The notes beneath the pieces are model-generated. The model was not told the origin of the DNA. It saw only the letters and a program-made list of their open reading frames with translations, and did not search any database. From NCBI RefSeq assembly GCF_021502675.1, contig NZ_JAKFHA010000024.1, forward strand, positions 62,001 to 126,000: a DNA stretch of 64,000 bases, written 5' to 3'. Each line of letters opens with the position of its first letter. Position 1 is the first letter of the stretch. Source of the stretch: Yinghuangia soli. Lineage in GTDB: Bacteria > Actinomycetota > Actinomycetes > Streptomycetales > Streptomycetaceae. Position numbers and translations under genes: made by a program. Positions 1 to 8,263 of the stretch are shown one piece after another.

Positions 1-161
1 TCGCCACCGAGGACCTGCTGTACGCCCTCGACCGGATGGGCGTGCCGACCGGCCTCGACCTCGCCTCGGTGATCGCCGCGGCGGACTGGCTGGCCGGTCG
101 CCTGGGCAAGGCGGTCCCTGCGCAGCTGGGCAGGGCGGGCGTGTTCCCGGCGACGGGCTGA
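1..161 (+). CDS. HMG-CoA lyase-type enzyme, C-terminal end (partial)
   Basis: The gene begins before the window; its reading frame enters at base 3 and stops with TGA at 159-161. The 53 visible residues start ATEDLLYALDRMGVPTGLDL, which matches the conserved C-terminal TEDL-x-Y-x-L-x-x-M-G-x-x-TG-x-DL stretch of hydroxymethylglutaryl-CoA lyases in the DRE-TIM fold. Those enzymes cleave 3-hydroxy-3-methylglutaryl-CoA or related acyl-CoAs. None of the catalytic residues are visible, so the exact substrate cannot be read. A degenerate domain of the same family is fused to a flavin reductase near the other end of the window (61724-62986). The next gene lies on the opposite strand. Confidence 0.75.
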   Translation, partial: ATEDLLYALDRMGVPTGLDLASVIAAADWLAGRLGKAVPAQLGRAGVFPATG

Positions 162-182
162 CCGGCTCGGCTGCTTCCGCGG

Positions 183-842
183 TCAGACGTCGTCCGGCGT
201 AGGCGGAAGAGATCGCAGAAGCGACGACTTGGCCGCCGCGACGTGCGCCCGCATGGCCGATTGCGCCCACCGCGCGTCACGGGCCTCCAAGGCGTCCACC
301 AGGTCGCGGTGGTGTGCCGCGCTGCGGGCGAGCTCGGATTCGGCGTACCGGTGGAAGGTGGTCAGGACGAGCGGCATCTGCACGACCGCGCCCAGCATGG
401 TGAGCAGGCGGGGACTGTCGGCGGCCGTACGGATCAGCATGTGGAACTCGGTGTTGAGACGGGCCAGGAGTTCCAGGTCGCGGTCCTCGCCGGGGGCCGC
501 AGCGGCTTCCATGGCCGCGGACAGTTCGCGCAGCCGGGTGACGTCGGCGTCCGTGACCCTCGTCGCGGCGCGTTCGGCGGCGAAGGACTCCAGGATCAGC
601 CGCAGATCGTAGATCTCCGCCACGTCCGCACGCGTCCAGTTCGTCACCCTGGCGCCGCGGTGCGGGGCGACCTCGACGAGGCCTTCGGCTTCGAGGCGGC
701 GCAGAGCCTCCCGCACCGGGGTGCGGCTCGTGCCGGTGGCGTCCGCGAGTTCGGACTCGCCCAACCGCTCCCCCGGGCCGAAGCTCCCGTCCAGGATTCC
801 GGCGCGCAGCACCTCGTATGCGTGATCCGCGGCACGGACCAT
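183..842 (-). CDS. GntR-family transcriptional regulator (FadR/FCD type)
   Basis: 219 residues. The N-terminal winged helix-turn-helix (about residues 5-68) carries the family signature TSRTPVREALRRLEAEGLV (38-56). The C-terminal FCD ligand-binding domain (about 75-205) has the expected histidines at about 134, 177 and 200, in NTEFHMLI, HHRDL and MRAHV; these normally bind a metal and a small carboxylic acid. The ATG start has GGAGGT about 8 bases upstream. Such proteins usually repress a neighbouring catabolic operon. Its own candidates are the DUF1838 gene, read the other way from the same 355-bp spacer, and the lyase gene just downstream. Effector unknown. Confidence 0.9.
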   Translation of the reverse strand: MVRAADHAYEVLRAGILDGSFGPGERLGESELADATGTSRTPVREALRRLEAEGLVEVAPHRGARVTNWTRADVAEIYDLRLILESFAAERAATRVTDADVTRLRELSAAMEAAAAPGEDRDLELLARLNTEFHMLIRTAADSPRLLTMLGAVVQMPLVLTTFHRYAESELARSAAHHRDLVDALEARDARWAQSAMRAHVAAAKSSLLRSLPPTPDDV

Positions 843-1196
843 GGTCGACCACCTCCGGCCTGCATGCTACGGAGTGCGCAAGGCTGCGCGGCGCTGCGGG
901 ATGCGCCCGCGCGCCGCGCAGCCGGCCACGAAGGCAGCAGTGCGGCGCACCGCGCCGCCATTGGCCGTTCGCGACAGGTTCGCCGCACCCCGGCCACCGC
1001 CCCCGGCAAGCCGTATGGCCGAAGTCCTGCGGTGCGAATCCCTGCGGCATGACGGATCCTGCATGGCAGTCGCGTACGGCATGTTCCGCACAGCGGAAAG
1101 TCGTTGACACCTGAGGAACAGGCACGTGAATCTTCCGCAACCGGCTCAGGCCGTATCAACGAACTCCCCACGCACCTCAGCGGAAGGACGTCCTCA
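843..1196. other. Divergent spacer between the GntR gene and the DUF1838 gene
   Basis: About 350 bases with no convincing gene; open frames here are in GC-rich sequence and lack family features. Its right part holds a perfect 6-3-6 inverted repeat at 1084-1098 and a TTGACA hexamer at 1104-1109. It therefore probably carries the promoter and operator for the secreted protein at 1197 and perhaps for the GntR gene. Confidence 0.5.
1084..1132 (+). promoter_or_regulatory. Inverted repeat TTCCGCACAGCGGAA followed by a candidate promoter
   Basis: TTCCGC-ACA-GCGGAA at 1084-1098 is a perfect inverted repeat. Five bases later TTGACA (1104-1109) matches the -35 consensus, and 17 bases further TGAATC (1127-1132) is a weak -10. 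The repeat sits where a repressor or activator of the gene at 1197 would bind. The half site TTCCGC resembles IclR-family sites more than FadR-type sites, so which regulator uses it is open. Confidence 0.45.
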
Positions 1197-2234
1197 ATGG
1201 CGCGTCGACGCGCTCTTCGGAGCCGCATTGCCCGAGTGGCCGCACTATCGGCCTTTGCAGTGGCGGCCACAGTGCAGGGCTCGGCACAGGCCGGCGCCCC
1301 GCAAGACCCGACCGACCCGGGCACCCTGTTCAAAACGCTCCAGGACCCCAATGCGCGGCTCTTCCTTCAAACCCTCGGCCGTGCTGACGGCCAGGACATG
1401 GTCTACCGGATCAGCGGTTCCGTACTGAGCCAGGTCCGCGGCAACGCGTACGGACCGGCGCTTCCCCACGGGAAGGTGCTCTTCGGATTCGAGGGCTTCA
1501 ACATCCGCCAGCTCTACCGCAAGCCCGGCACCAATGACATCTACCAGTTGTCCCGGGAGATCGTCTTCTACACGGACCCCGCGACGGGCCAACGGCTCAC
1601 GGAGTGGACCAACCCGCTCGACGGCAAGACGCGCCCGCTGCCTCCGGTGGACAACGAGCACGTCAACGGGCACTACCGCATCAAGGACGGCAAGCTCTTC
1701 TCCGTCTTCGGCGGCACCGAGGTCCCGCTGACGAACGCCACGGCCCCGAAACAGATCCACGACCAACTCGTGTGGACCACAGACGCGCCTCCGCTGTACA
1801 GCCTCCAGCAGCGCTACCAGATCCCCGAGACGTTCGGCCTGACGAACAACTTGTACGCCTCGTGGGAGATGTTCGACTTCATCGTCGACCGCGACGAGGC
1901 CCGCCGCCACGACGACCGCAACCACGTGCCCAAGGGGGCCATGGAGGTCGTGAACTCGTGGACCCGCAACGGCCCTTACATCCCCGCCATGTGCATTCCG
2001 GAGAAGGACAGCCCGGGCAACCTCGTGTACCACGCCCGGAGTTGGACGCTCGACTCGTTCGAGAAGCTGGACCCGTGGATCAAGGAGACCGTGCGCGCCG
2101 AATACCCGATCTACCAGCGCTCCCCTGACACCGTGAACCCGGCACCGAACGACACCACCTGGACCGCCTTCTACGCCCAGGAGCTGGCCCCCAAGGGCCT
2201 GACGTGGAAGCAGTGGTGCGACAACGGCTCCTGA
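1197..2234 (+). CDS. Secreted DUF1838-family protein
   Basis: 345 residues. The chosen ATG has GGAAGGA 8 bases upstream and gives a clear signal peptide, an Arg-rich n-region (MARRRALRSR) followed by a hydrophobic core ending at AQAG; longer in-frame starts would bury it. The mature part resembles DUF1838: VLFGFEGFNIRQLY, then LSREIVFYTDPATGQRLTEW and NPLDGKT, then a region rich in W, F and Y ending in WKQWCDNGS. The family has no established reaction, so no function is assigned. It is monocistronic, has a candidate promoter at 1104-1132 and ends in a strong hairpin at 2252-2282. Confidence 0.75.
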   Translation: MARRRALRSRIARVAALSAFAVAATVQGSAQAGAPQDPTDPGTLFKTLQDPNARLFLQTLGRADGQDMVYRISGSVLSQVRGNAYGPALPHGKVLFGFEGFNIRQLYRKPGTNDIYQLSREIVFYTDPATGQRLTEWTNPLDGKTRPLPPVDNEHVNGHYRIKDGKLFSVFGGTEVPLTNATAPKQIHDQLVWTTDAPPLYSLQQRYQIPETFGLTNNLYASWEMFDFIVDRDEARRHDDRNHVPKGAMEVVNSWTRNGPYIPAMCIPEKDSPGNLVYHARSWTLDSFEKLDPWIKETVRAEYPIYQRSPDTVNPAPNDTTWTAFYAQELAPKGLTWKQWCDNGS

Positions 2235-2251
2235 TCGATATGGGCCATCGC

Positions 2252-2282
2252 GGGCCGCCTGCGCTACCGGCGCAGGCGGCCC
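2252..2282 (+). terminator. Hairpin terminator after the DUF1838 gene
   Basis: A 13-bp perfect GC-rich stem (2252-2264 with 2270-2282) and a 5-base loop, 17 bases after the stop codon of the plus-strand gene. No U-tract follows, as is common in actinomycetes. Confidence 0.7.
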
Positions 2283-2455
2283 GCCGCCTGTCGTCGACGG
2301 ATCCTCGGCCTCCAGCGGCACTTCTCGTGCCTGTCGGCCTTTGGTCGCCACCGGGCAGGTGGTGCCGGGCGTGCGGATATCGCTGGTGGATGTGCCAGGA
2401 CACCGCCGCGCACACGTGGCGGACGTTGGCGGACCAAGCGCTGACGGGCGGATGC

Positions 2456-2491
2456 GGACAAGGCAGGCGACCGTTGCCGCCTGCCCTGTCC
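2456..2491 (-). terminator. Hairpin terminator of the ABC importer operon
   Basis: GGACAAGGCAGGCG (2456-2469) pairs with CGCCTGCCCTGTCC (2478-2491) with at most one mismatch, leaving an 8-base loop. It lies 19 bases beyond the stop codon of the minus-strand binding-protein gene, in the convergent spacer with the DUF1838 gene. Confidence 0.65.
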
Positions 2492-2510
2492 GCTCGGGCT
2501 ACAAGGTTCG

Positions 2511-4067
2511 TCAGCTCACAGTCACCTGCAGCAGGTTGCCCAGGCTGCCGTTCGCGGCGGTGGTGTGGCCCTTGACCTGGCCGCTGACCGCCTCGAGGTA
2601 GTGGCGGGTGACAACAGGAACGACATAGGCGGTTTCGGTGTCGTACTGCTGCACCGCGGACCAGCCGGCCTTGGCCGCGGCCGGGTCGGTGGTCCCCACA
2701 GCTGCGTCGAGGAGTTGCTGCATTTTCGGGTCCGCGACCTTGTTGAAATTCGTCGTGGACTTATCGGCGTAGATGCCGTAACCGGAGTGGTTGGGGTTGT
2801 TGCCCGTCGGCAGCGTCGTCAGTAGCAGGTCCCCGAAGTTGTTGGTGAGGAGCTTGCCGAAGTAGACGTTCTCTTCCTGTACTTCGAGCCGGACCTTGAT
2901 CCCGACGGCCTGCAGGCTCTGCTGGATGATGGTGGCCGCGTCCTTGGTGTAGGACTCGGGGGACAGTGCAAGGGCGAGTTCTTCGCCCTTGTAGGAGGAC
3001 TGCGCCAGTTCGGCCTTCGCTTCGTCGATGCGGGGTGCGCCGCCGTACTTCTGTCCGACCGCAGCGTCGAAAGCGGGAGCCCCCTGAGGCAGGCCGGTGT
3101 TGACGGGCACGGCGGTTCCGCGGAAGACGTCGTCGACGATCTTCTGGCGGTTCAGCGCGAGCGCCATGGCCTTGCGGAAGTGCACGTCAGCGGTCGCCCC
3201 GTCCTTGAGGTCGGGGTAGATGAACATCTGGATGGCGCTGCTCGGCGGTTCGCCGACCACGATGCCGTTCTTGCCCTTGACCTGGGGCACCTGTGCGGGC
3301 GGCAGGTCGGCGGAGATCTGCGTGGTGCCGTTGACCAGGTTGGTGATGCGTGTGGTCTCGTCCTTCACCGTGGCGATGACGACCTGGTCGAGCTTGGGGG
3401 CGCCCTGGAAGTACGCGTCGTTGCGCGTCAGGCTGATCTGCCGGCCCCGGTCCCACTTGGCGAGGCGGAACGGCCCCGAGCCGTTCTCGGTCGTGGCGTA
3501 AGTGGCACGCGGCTCGTAGGGGGTCGATGCGCTGAGGATAGGGATGATCGCAAAGTTCGCGGCCATCGGCTCATAGGGCGTCTTCAACGTGAAGACCACG
3601 GTGAGAGGATCCGGCGCCGCCACGCCGGCCACCGCGGCCAGGGTGGAGCGCCAGATGGACCCGGCCTTGGGGTCCTTGGGGTTCATGATGGTCTCGTACG
3701 TGAACTTCACGTCTGCCGACGTGAGGTCCTGCCCCTGATGGAACTTCACGCCGGCGCGCAGCTTGAAGGTGTAGGTGCGCCCGTCGGCCGACACGACAGG
3801 CAGGTCGGCAAGTTGCGGCCCTACCTGGCCGCCGCCGCGGTTCTCCAGCAGCGTGTCGTAGAGCGCGTAGGTCAGGCGCAGTTGCGTGGAGGTGTTGTAG
3901 GCCAGAGGGTCGAGGTCCTGCGGCTCGGAAGCGGAGTCGACGCGGAGGGTCCCGGGCGCGGCTGCGCCGCCGCTGCTGTCACCCCCGCATCCGCTGAGCG
4001 CGAGTACCGCGGACAGTGCGCCGGCGACGGCGAGCACGGCGAATCGGGGCATACGTCTGGTCATCAT
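2511..4067 (-). CDS. ABC importer substrate-binding lipoprotein, dipeptide/nickel type
   Basis: 518 residues from the ATG at 4067; a second ATG follows at 4064. The N-terminus is a lipoprotein signal with the lipobox LSGC, Cys at about residue 27. The body is a family 5 solute-binding protein (PF00496): YDTLLENRGG and TYTFKLRAGVKFHQGQ, followed by the usual KWDRGRQISLTRN and FRKAMALALNRQKI segments. It would capture an oligopeptide or peptide-like small molecule outside the membrane and deliver it to the permeases encoded just upstream. Unusually it is the last gene of the operon, about 80 bases after the second ATPase gene. The substrate cannot be read, but the linked oxidoreductase genes suggest a catabolic compound rather than bulk peptides. 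Confidence 0.9.
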   Translation of the reverse strand: MMTRRMPRFAVLAVAGALSAVLALSGCGGDSSGGAAAPGTLRVDSASEPQDLDPLAYNTSTQLRLTYALYDTLLENRGGGQVGPQLADLPVVSADGRTYTFKLRAGVKFHQGQDLTSADVKFTYETIMNPKDPKAGSIWRSTLAAVAGVAAPDPLTVVFTLKTPYEPMAANFAIIPILSASTPYEPRATYATTENGSGPFRLAKWDRGRQISLTRNDAYFQGAPKLDQVVIATVKDETTRITNLVNGTTQISADLPPAQVPQVKGKNGIVVGEPPSSAIQMFIYPDLKDGATADVHFRKAMALALNRQKIVDDVFRGTAVPVNTGLPQGAPAFDAAVGQKYGGAPRIDEAKAELAQSSYKGEELALALSPESYTKDAATIIQQSLQAVGIKVRLEVQEENVYFGKLLTNNFGDLLLTTLPTGNNPNHSGYGIYADKSTTNFNKVADPKMQQLLDAAVGTTDPAAAKAGWSAVQQYDTETAYVVPVVTRHYLEAVSGQVKGHTTAANGSLGNLLQVTVS

Positions 4068-4162
4068 CGGTCTCTTTTCCGGGGTCGGGGCAGGCTGGAT
4101 CGACGCGGGGCACCTGAGCGGGCCGGCGGGCACCCGCCGAGGGGTGGAAGTGGTGGGAGCGG

Positions 4163-5149
4163 TCAGGTGGCGGCGTGGCAGGCCACCATGTGCTCGCCGT
4201 GGACTTGCGCGGCCGGGACCTGTTCGGCGCAGACCGGCATGGCGAGCGGGCAGCGGGTGCGGAAGTGGCAGCCGCTGGGCCGGTCGGCGGCATCGGGGAC
4301 TTCTCCGCGGGCCGGCGCCGTGCGCCGGTGCCCGGGGTCGCGCCGCGGGACCGACGCGAGCAGGACCTGGGTGTACGGGTGCCGCGGGTTCTCGACCAGT
4401 TCCGCCGCCGGTGCCGACTCCACGATGCGGCCGAGGTACATCACCGCGATGCGGTCGGCCAGGTGCGCCACCGTGGGCAGGTCGTGGCTGATGTAGAGCA
4501 GCGCGAGTCCGAACCGGTCGCGCATGTCGGCGAACAGGTTGACGATCTGCGCACCGACGCTGACGTCCAGGCTCGCCGTCGGCTCGTCGGCGACGAGGAA
4601 CTCGGGTTCCAGGGCCAGGGCCCGGGCGATCACCACGCGTTGGAGCTGGCCTCCGGACAGCTCGTGCGGATACCGGTCCAGGTGCTCCGGGGACAGGCCG
4701 ACCAGGCCGGCGAGGTCGTGCACCCGGGCGCGCCGGTCGTCCGCCCGGCCGAGCTGGTGGTAGCGCAGCGGCTCGGCGATGACGTCCCGGATGAGCCGAC
4801 GGCGGTTGATGGCCGCATACGGGTTCTGGAAGACGAGTTGCCGCCGTCGGCGGAGTTCGCGGAGCCGGTCGCCCGTGGCGGCGGTGACGTCGTCGCCGTG
4901 GAAGCGGATGGCTCCGGCGTGCGCCGTCTCCAAGTGGAGCAGAGCCTTGCCGAAGGTGGATTTGCCGGATCCGGACTCGCCGATCAGGGCCACAGTTTCC
5001 GATGCGCGGACGGCAAGGGACACACCGTCGACGGCGTGCAACTGGCGCCGACCGGTCCGCAGGCGTTCGCGGAGGCCGGTGTGCACGGGGAAGCGGACCG
5101 ACAGGTTGTCCGCAGCGATGACGGGTTCGGCGGCGTCGGGCGCGTTCAT
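4163..5149 (-). CDS. ABC importer ATP-binding protein, OppF/DppF type
   Basis: 328 residues. The ATG at 5149 overlaps the previous stop as ATGA and is preceded by AAGGAGTCAAGG, so the upstream in-frame extension was rejected. It has Walker [10 protein letters not shown], the Q-loop [11 protein letters not shown], signature LSGGQLQR, Walker B FLVADEPT and the H-switch ISHDL. The C-terminal extension with HFRTRCP and cysteines is typical of Opp/Dpp ATPases, where it binds an iron-sulfur cluster in some members. It pairs with the ATPase encoded immediately upstream to power a dipeptide-type importer. Confidence 0.92.
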   Translation of the reverse strand: MNAPDAAEPVIAADNLSVRFPVHTGLRERLRTGRRQLHAVDGVSLAVRASETVALIGESGSGKSTFGKALLHLETAHAGAIRFHGDDVTAATGDRLRELRRRRQLVFQNPYAAINRRRLIRDVIAEPLRYHQLGRADDRRARVHDLAGLVGLSPEHLDRYPHELSGGQLQRVVIARALALEPEFLVADEPTASLDVSVGAQIVNLFADMRDRFGLALLYISHDLPTVAHLADRIAVMYLGRIVESAPAAELVENPRHPYTQVLLASVPRRDPGHRRTAPARGEVPDAADRPSGCHFRTRCPLAMPVCAEQVPAAQVHGEHMVACHAAT

Positions 5150-6255
5150 GCCTTGACTCCTTCTACGGCAGTGCCGCCGCTGAGGGCGCTTGCTGCGTGC
5201 CGGTGGCACCGTGCACGTACGTCGCCGGGTCGCGGCAGCGTGTCCGACGCCTGCCCGGCCGGGGCCGTGCCGTGCGCTGTCCGGGCAGCGGGCATAAGCG
5301 GCACCGGCAGCAGCTCGGGCAGGTCGCGGTCGCAGACCTCGCCGAGGTGCTCGTCGCAGCGCGGTGCGAACGGGCAGCCCGGCGGCGGGGCGGCGAGGTC
5401 GGGGACCCCGCCGCGCATGGTGGGGAGGCGGCTGCCGCGCGACTCGCGGACCCGGTCGAGGTCCGGAGCCGATTTGAGCAGCGCCCGTGTGTACGGGTGG
5501 GCCGGGCTGTCGAACAGTCCGCGGATGGTCGTGTGCTCGACGAAGCGTCCGGCATACATCACGTGGACGCGGTCGCAGAGGTCGGCCACGAGTCCGAGGT
5601 TGTGGGTGACCAGGACCATGCTCATGCCCAGCTCGGCACGCAGGTCGCGGATGAGCTCCACGATCTGCGCTTCGACCGTGACGTCCAGGCTGGTGGTGGG
5701 TTCGTCGGCGAGCACCAGGGCCGGGCGGCCGGCGAGGAACGCGGCTGCGATCATGCAGCGTTGCAGCTGTCCCTGGCTGAATTCGAAGGGATGGCTGCGC
5801 GTGCGGTGCGCGGGGATCCCGACGCGGTCGAGCATCGCCGCGACGTGTGCCCGGCGCTGCTCGCGCCCGAGTTCCGGGCGGTGCAGAGCCACCAGGCGGC
5901 CGAGCTGGCTGCCCAGGGTGTATGCCGGGTTGAACGCGTTGACGGGGTCCTGGAAGACCATCGACACCGTGCCGCCGCGCACTCTGCGCATGGCGGCGGG
6001 GTCGTGGGCCAGCTGGACGCCGTCGACGGCGATGCCGCCGCTGACCGCGGCTCCGGATCCGTGCAGGCCGAGCAGCGCACGCAGCAGGGTGCTCTTGCCG
6101 GATCCGGATTCGCCGACGATGCCGACCGATTCACCGCGTCCTACCGTCAGGTCCACGTCGACGACGGCGCGGACCGGCGCGGCCGGATCGCCGTACGCCA
6201 CGCCGAGTCCGGTGACGGCGAGCAGGTCGGTCGTCTTGGTGGGGGCTTGGATCAC
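5146..6255 (-). CDS. ABC importer ATP-binding protein, OppD/DppD type
   Basis: 369 residues from a GTG that overlaps the permease stop codon as GTGA; GAGGAGAT lies just upstream. It shows Walker [11 protein letters not shown]-loop MVFQDPVNAFNPAYT, signature FSQGQLQR (Gln where the consensus has Gly), Walker B LVLADEPT and H-switch VTHNL. The CPFAPRC segment near the C-terminus is the Opp/Dpp cysteine element. It is translationally coupled on both sides (4-base overlaps), so it belongs to one transcript with the two permeases and the second ATPase. Confidence 0.92.
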   Translation of the reverse strand: MIQAPTKTTDLLAVTGLGVAYGDPAAPVRAVVDVDLTVGRGESVGIVGESGSGKSTLLRALLGLHGSGAAVSGGIAVDGVQLAHDPAAMRRVRGGTVSMVFQDPVNAFNPAYTLGSQLGRLVALHRPELGREQRRAHVAAMLDRVGIPAHRTRSHPFEFSQGQLQRCMIAAAFLAGRPALVLADEPTTSLDVTVEAQIVELIRDLRAELGMSMVLVTHNLGLVADLCDRVHVMYAGRFVEHTTIRGLFDSPAHPYTRALLKSAPDLDRVRESRGSRLPTMRGGVPDLAAPPPGCPFAPRCDEHLGEVCDRDLPELLPVPLMPAARTAHGTAPAGQASDTLPRPGDVRARCHRHAASALSGGTAVEGVKA

Positions 6256-7301
6256 CGGATCTCCTCCTCGAGTTCGCCGTCCGCACTCCGTCCGGCCGGT
6301 TCTGTGGCGGCTTCGGGCTGCGGCGCGCGGCGGCGCGGCTTGCCGTGGAAGGTGCGGCGCATGCGCGGGTCCAGCAGGTCGCGCAGCTCGTCGCCGAGCA
6401 GGGTCAGGGCCAGGACCGCGGCCGCGATACCGAGCGTGGGGAAGAGAATGAGCCACCAGGCGCCGAGCAGCAGTTGGCTGCGGGCATCGGTGAGCAGCGT
6501 CCCCCAGCTGGCGTCCGGAGGCTGGATGCCGAGCCCCAGGAAGGACACCGACGCCTCGACGATGATCGCGACGGCAACCGAGAAGGCAGCCTGGACGACG
6601 ATGGGTGTGGCGATATTGGGCAGCAGGTTGCCGAAGACCAGGTCGCGGCGGCGGGCGCCCAGGCAGCGGGCGGCGGTCATGTAGTCCTTGCGCACTTCGG
6701 CGAGTGCTGACGCTCGGGCGAGGCGGACGAAGACCGGGGTGAGCGCGATGCCGATGGCGATGGCCATGATCGCGACGTTGTCGAGTTCGACCGGGCCGAC
6801 GGCGATGCCCTTCTGGGTGAACACCCCCGACAGGACGGGGACCAGGACCAGCAAAGGGAAGGCCATCACGACGTCGGTGAGCCGCATGGTGAGGATGTCG
6901 AACCGGCCGCCGGCGCGCAGCGCGGCCGCCATGCCGATCAGCGTGCCGACGACGGTTGCGGCGGCGGTGCAGACCAGCGCCACCAGCAGGGAGATCCGGG
7001 CGCCGGCGACGAATCGGGCGAGGACGTCGCGGCCGGTGTTGTCGGTGCCCATCCAGTGGTCGCCGCTCGGTGCCGTGAGCGGCGCGGCCGTCTGGGCATT
7101 GGGGTCCGGCGCGAGCCACGGGCCGACCAGGACGACTGCGGCCAGCAGGACGACGAGGACCGTCGCACAGATCCCTGCGGGGCGCCTGGTCATGAGGCGG
7201 GCGGCACGGCCGACGGGGGCGGCTGCCGCCCGAAGGCGGCCGAGGACGCGTTCCGGCCCGGCTGCGGGCCCGGAGGGAAGGGAGCTTTGGGCGGGGATCA
7301 T
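6252..7301 (-). CDS. ABC importer permease, DppC/OppC type
   Basis: 349 residues, ATG overlapping the preceding stop as ATGA. An N-terminal membrane segment (ICATVLVVLLAAVVLVGPWL) is followed by DHWMGTDNTGRDVLARF, the DppC hallmark, then five more membrane segments. The EAA loop facing the ATPases is around EASVSFLGLGIQPPDASWG. The C-terminal LLGDELRDLLDPR is typical of this permease class. The extra hydrophilic C-terminal tail, rich in Arg and Glu, is somewhat longer than usual. It forms the channel with the DppB-type permease encoded upstream. Confidence 0.92.
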   Translation of the reverse strand: MIPAQSSLPSGPAAGPERVLGRLRAAAAPVGRAARLMTRRPAGICATVLVVLLAAVVLVGPWLAPDPNAQTAAPLTAPSGDHWMGTDNTGRDVLARFVAGARISLLVALVCTAAATVVGTLIGMAAALRAGGRFDILTMRLTDVVMAFPLLVLVPVLSGVFTQKGIAVGPVELDNVAIMAIAIGIALTPVFVRLARASALAEVRKDYMTAARCLGARRRDLVFGNLLPNIATPIVVQAAFSVAVAIIVEASVSFLGLGIQPPDASWGTLLTDARSQLLLGAWWLILFPTLGIAAAVLALTLLGDELRDLLDPRMRRTFHGKPRRRAPQPEAATEPAGRSADGELEEEIR

Positions 7302-8263
7302 GCTTCCCCCTTGCGGTATCCGGCGCGGATGCGCGGGTCGATGGCGCCGTACAAGAGGTCGACCGCGAGGTTGACCAGGACGAAGACCAGCGCGATCACG
7401 AGCATCACGCCGACGGTCACCGAGTAGTTGCGTTCGCCGAAGGAGGCGACCAGGAGGCTGCCCATGCCGTTGATGCCGAAGACGTTCTCGACGATGACCG
7501 AGCCGCCCAGCAGCAGGCCGGTCACGACGCCGAGTTGGGTCACCACGGGCAAGAGAGCATTGCGCAGGGCGTCGGCGGCGACCACGCGTCGCTCGGGTAC
7601 GCCGAAGGCGCGGGCGGCGGTGATGTACTCCTGGGAAAGGACGTCGAGCATTCCACTGCGTGTGGTGCGGGCGACGACTCCGATCTGCGGAAACGCCAGC
7701 GCAAGGGCCGGAAGAAGCAGGTGTCGGAAGGCTTCGACGGGATCGGTTCCGTAGGCGACGAAGCCCTGGTACGGCCAGACGCCGGTGACGTACCAGCCGA
7801 ACAGCAGGACGAACCCCATGCCCAGGACGAAGCTCGGAACGGCGAGTCCGCCCAGGGAGAGGATCCGCACCAGGTGGTCGGCGGCCCCGCCGCGGCGCAA
7901 CGCAGCCAGTACCCCGAGCGGGACGGCGATGACGATCACGAGAACCAGTGCGGTGAGGGCAAGTTGCACCGTTGCGGGAAATCGGTCGGCGAGCAGCTCC
8001 GTGACCGGCTGGCGCGTGGTGTACGAGTCGCCGAGGTCGCCGCTCAAGGCCTCTTGAAGCCAGAGGACGTACTGCTCGGGCAGGGAGCGGTCGAGGTGGA
8101 GTTCGTGCCTGATCGCGTCGACCTGTTCCTGGGACGCGCCGACTCCGGCGAGAGTGATGGCCGGGTCACCGGGAGCGGTGCGCAACAGCGCGAAGGCGAT
8201 CAGGGACACCGCGAAGAGCACGGGCACGGCCTGTGCCAAGCGCAGCAGCGTCATGCGGATCAT
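7298..8263 (-). CDS. ABC importer permease, DppB/OppB type
   Basis: 321 residues, start overlapping the VOC gene stop as ATGA. The N-terminal segment ending in FALLRTAPGDP, then LHLDRSLPEQYVLWLQEALSGDLG, is diagnostic of DppB permeases. Six membrane segments follow; the EAA motif region reads ITAARAFGVPERRVVAADALRNALLP, and the end GAIDPRIR is typical. It is the first transport gene after the two oxidoreductase-type genes of the operon, which implies the importer feeds those enzymes. Confidence 0.92.
   Translation of the reverse strand: MIRMTLLRLAQAVPVLFAVSLIAFALLRTAPGDPAITLAGVGASQEQVDAIRHELHLDRSLPEQYVLWLQEALSGDLGDSYTTRQPVTELLADRFPATVQLALTALVLVIVIAVPLGVLAALRRGGAADHLVRILSLGGLAVPSFVLGMGFVLLFGWYVTGVWPYQGFVAYGTDPVEAFRHLLLPALALAFPQIGVVARTTRSGMLDVLSQEYITAARAFGVPERRVVAADALRNALLPVVTQLGVVTGLLLGGSVIVENVFGINGMGSLLVASFGERNYSVTVGVMLVIALVFVLVNLAVDLLYGAIDPRIRAGYRKGEA

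Noticed and set aside
1104-1196. Longer start of the DUF1838 protein
   Set aside because: It would place 31 polar residues before the signal peptide and overlaps the TTGACA element.
4175-6451. 758-residue plus-strand open frame opposite the ABC ATPase genes
   Set aside because: It is antisense to two clear ATPases with all motifs and has no recognisable domain.
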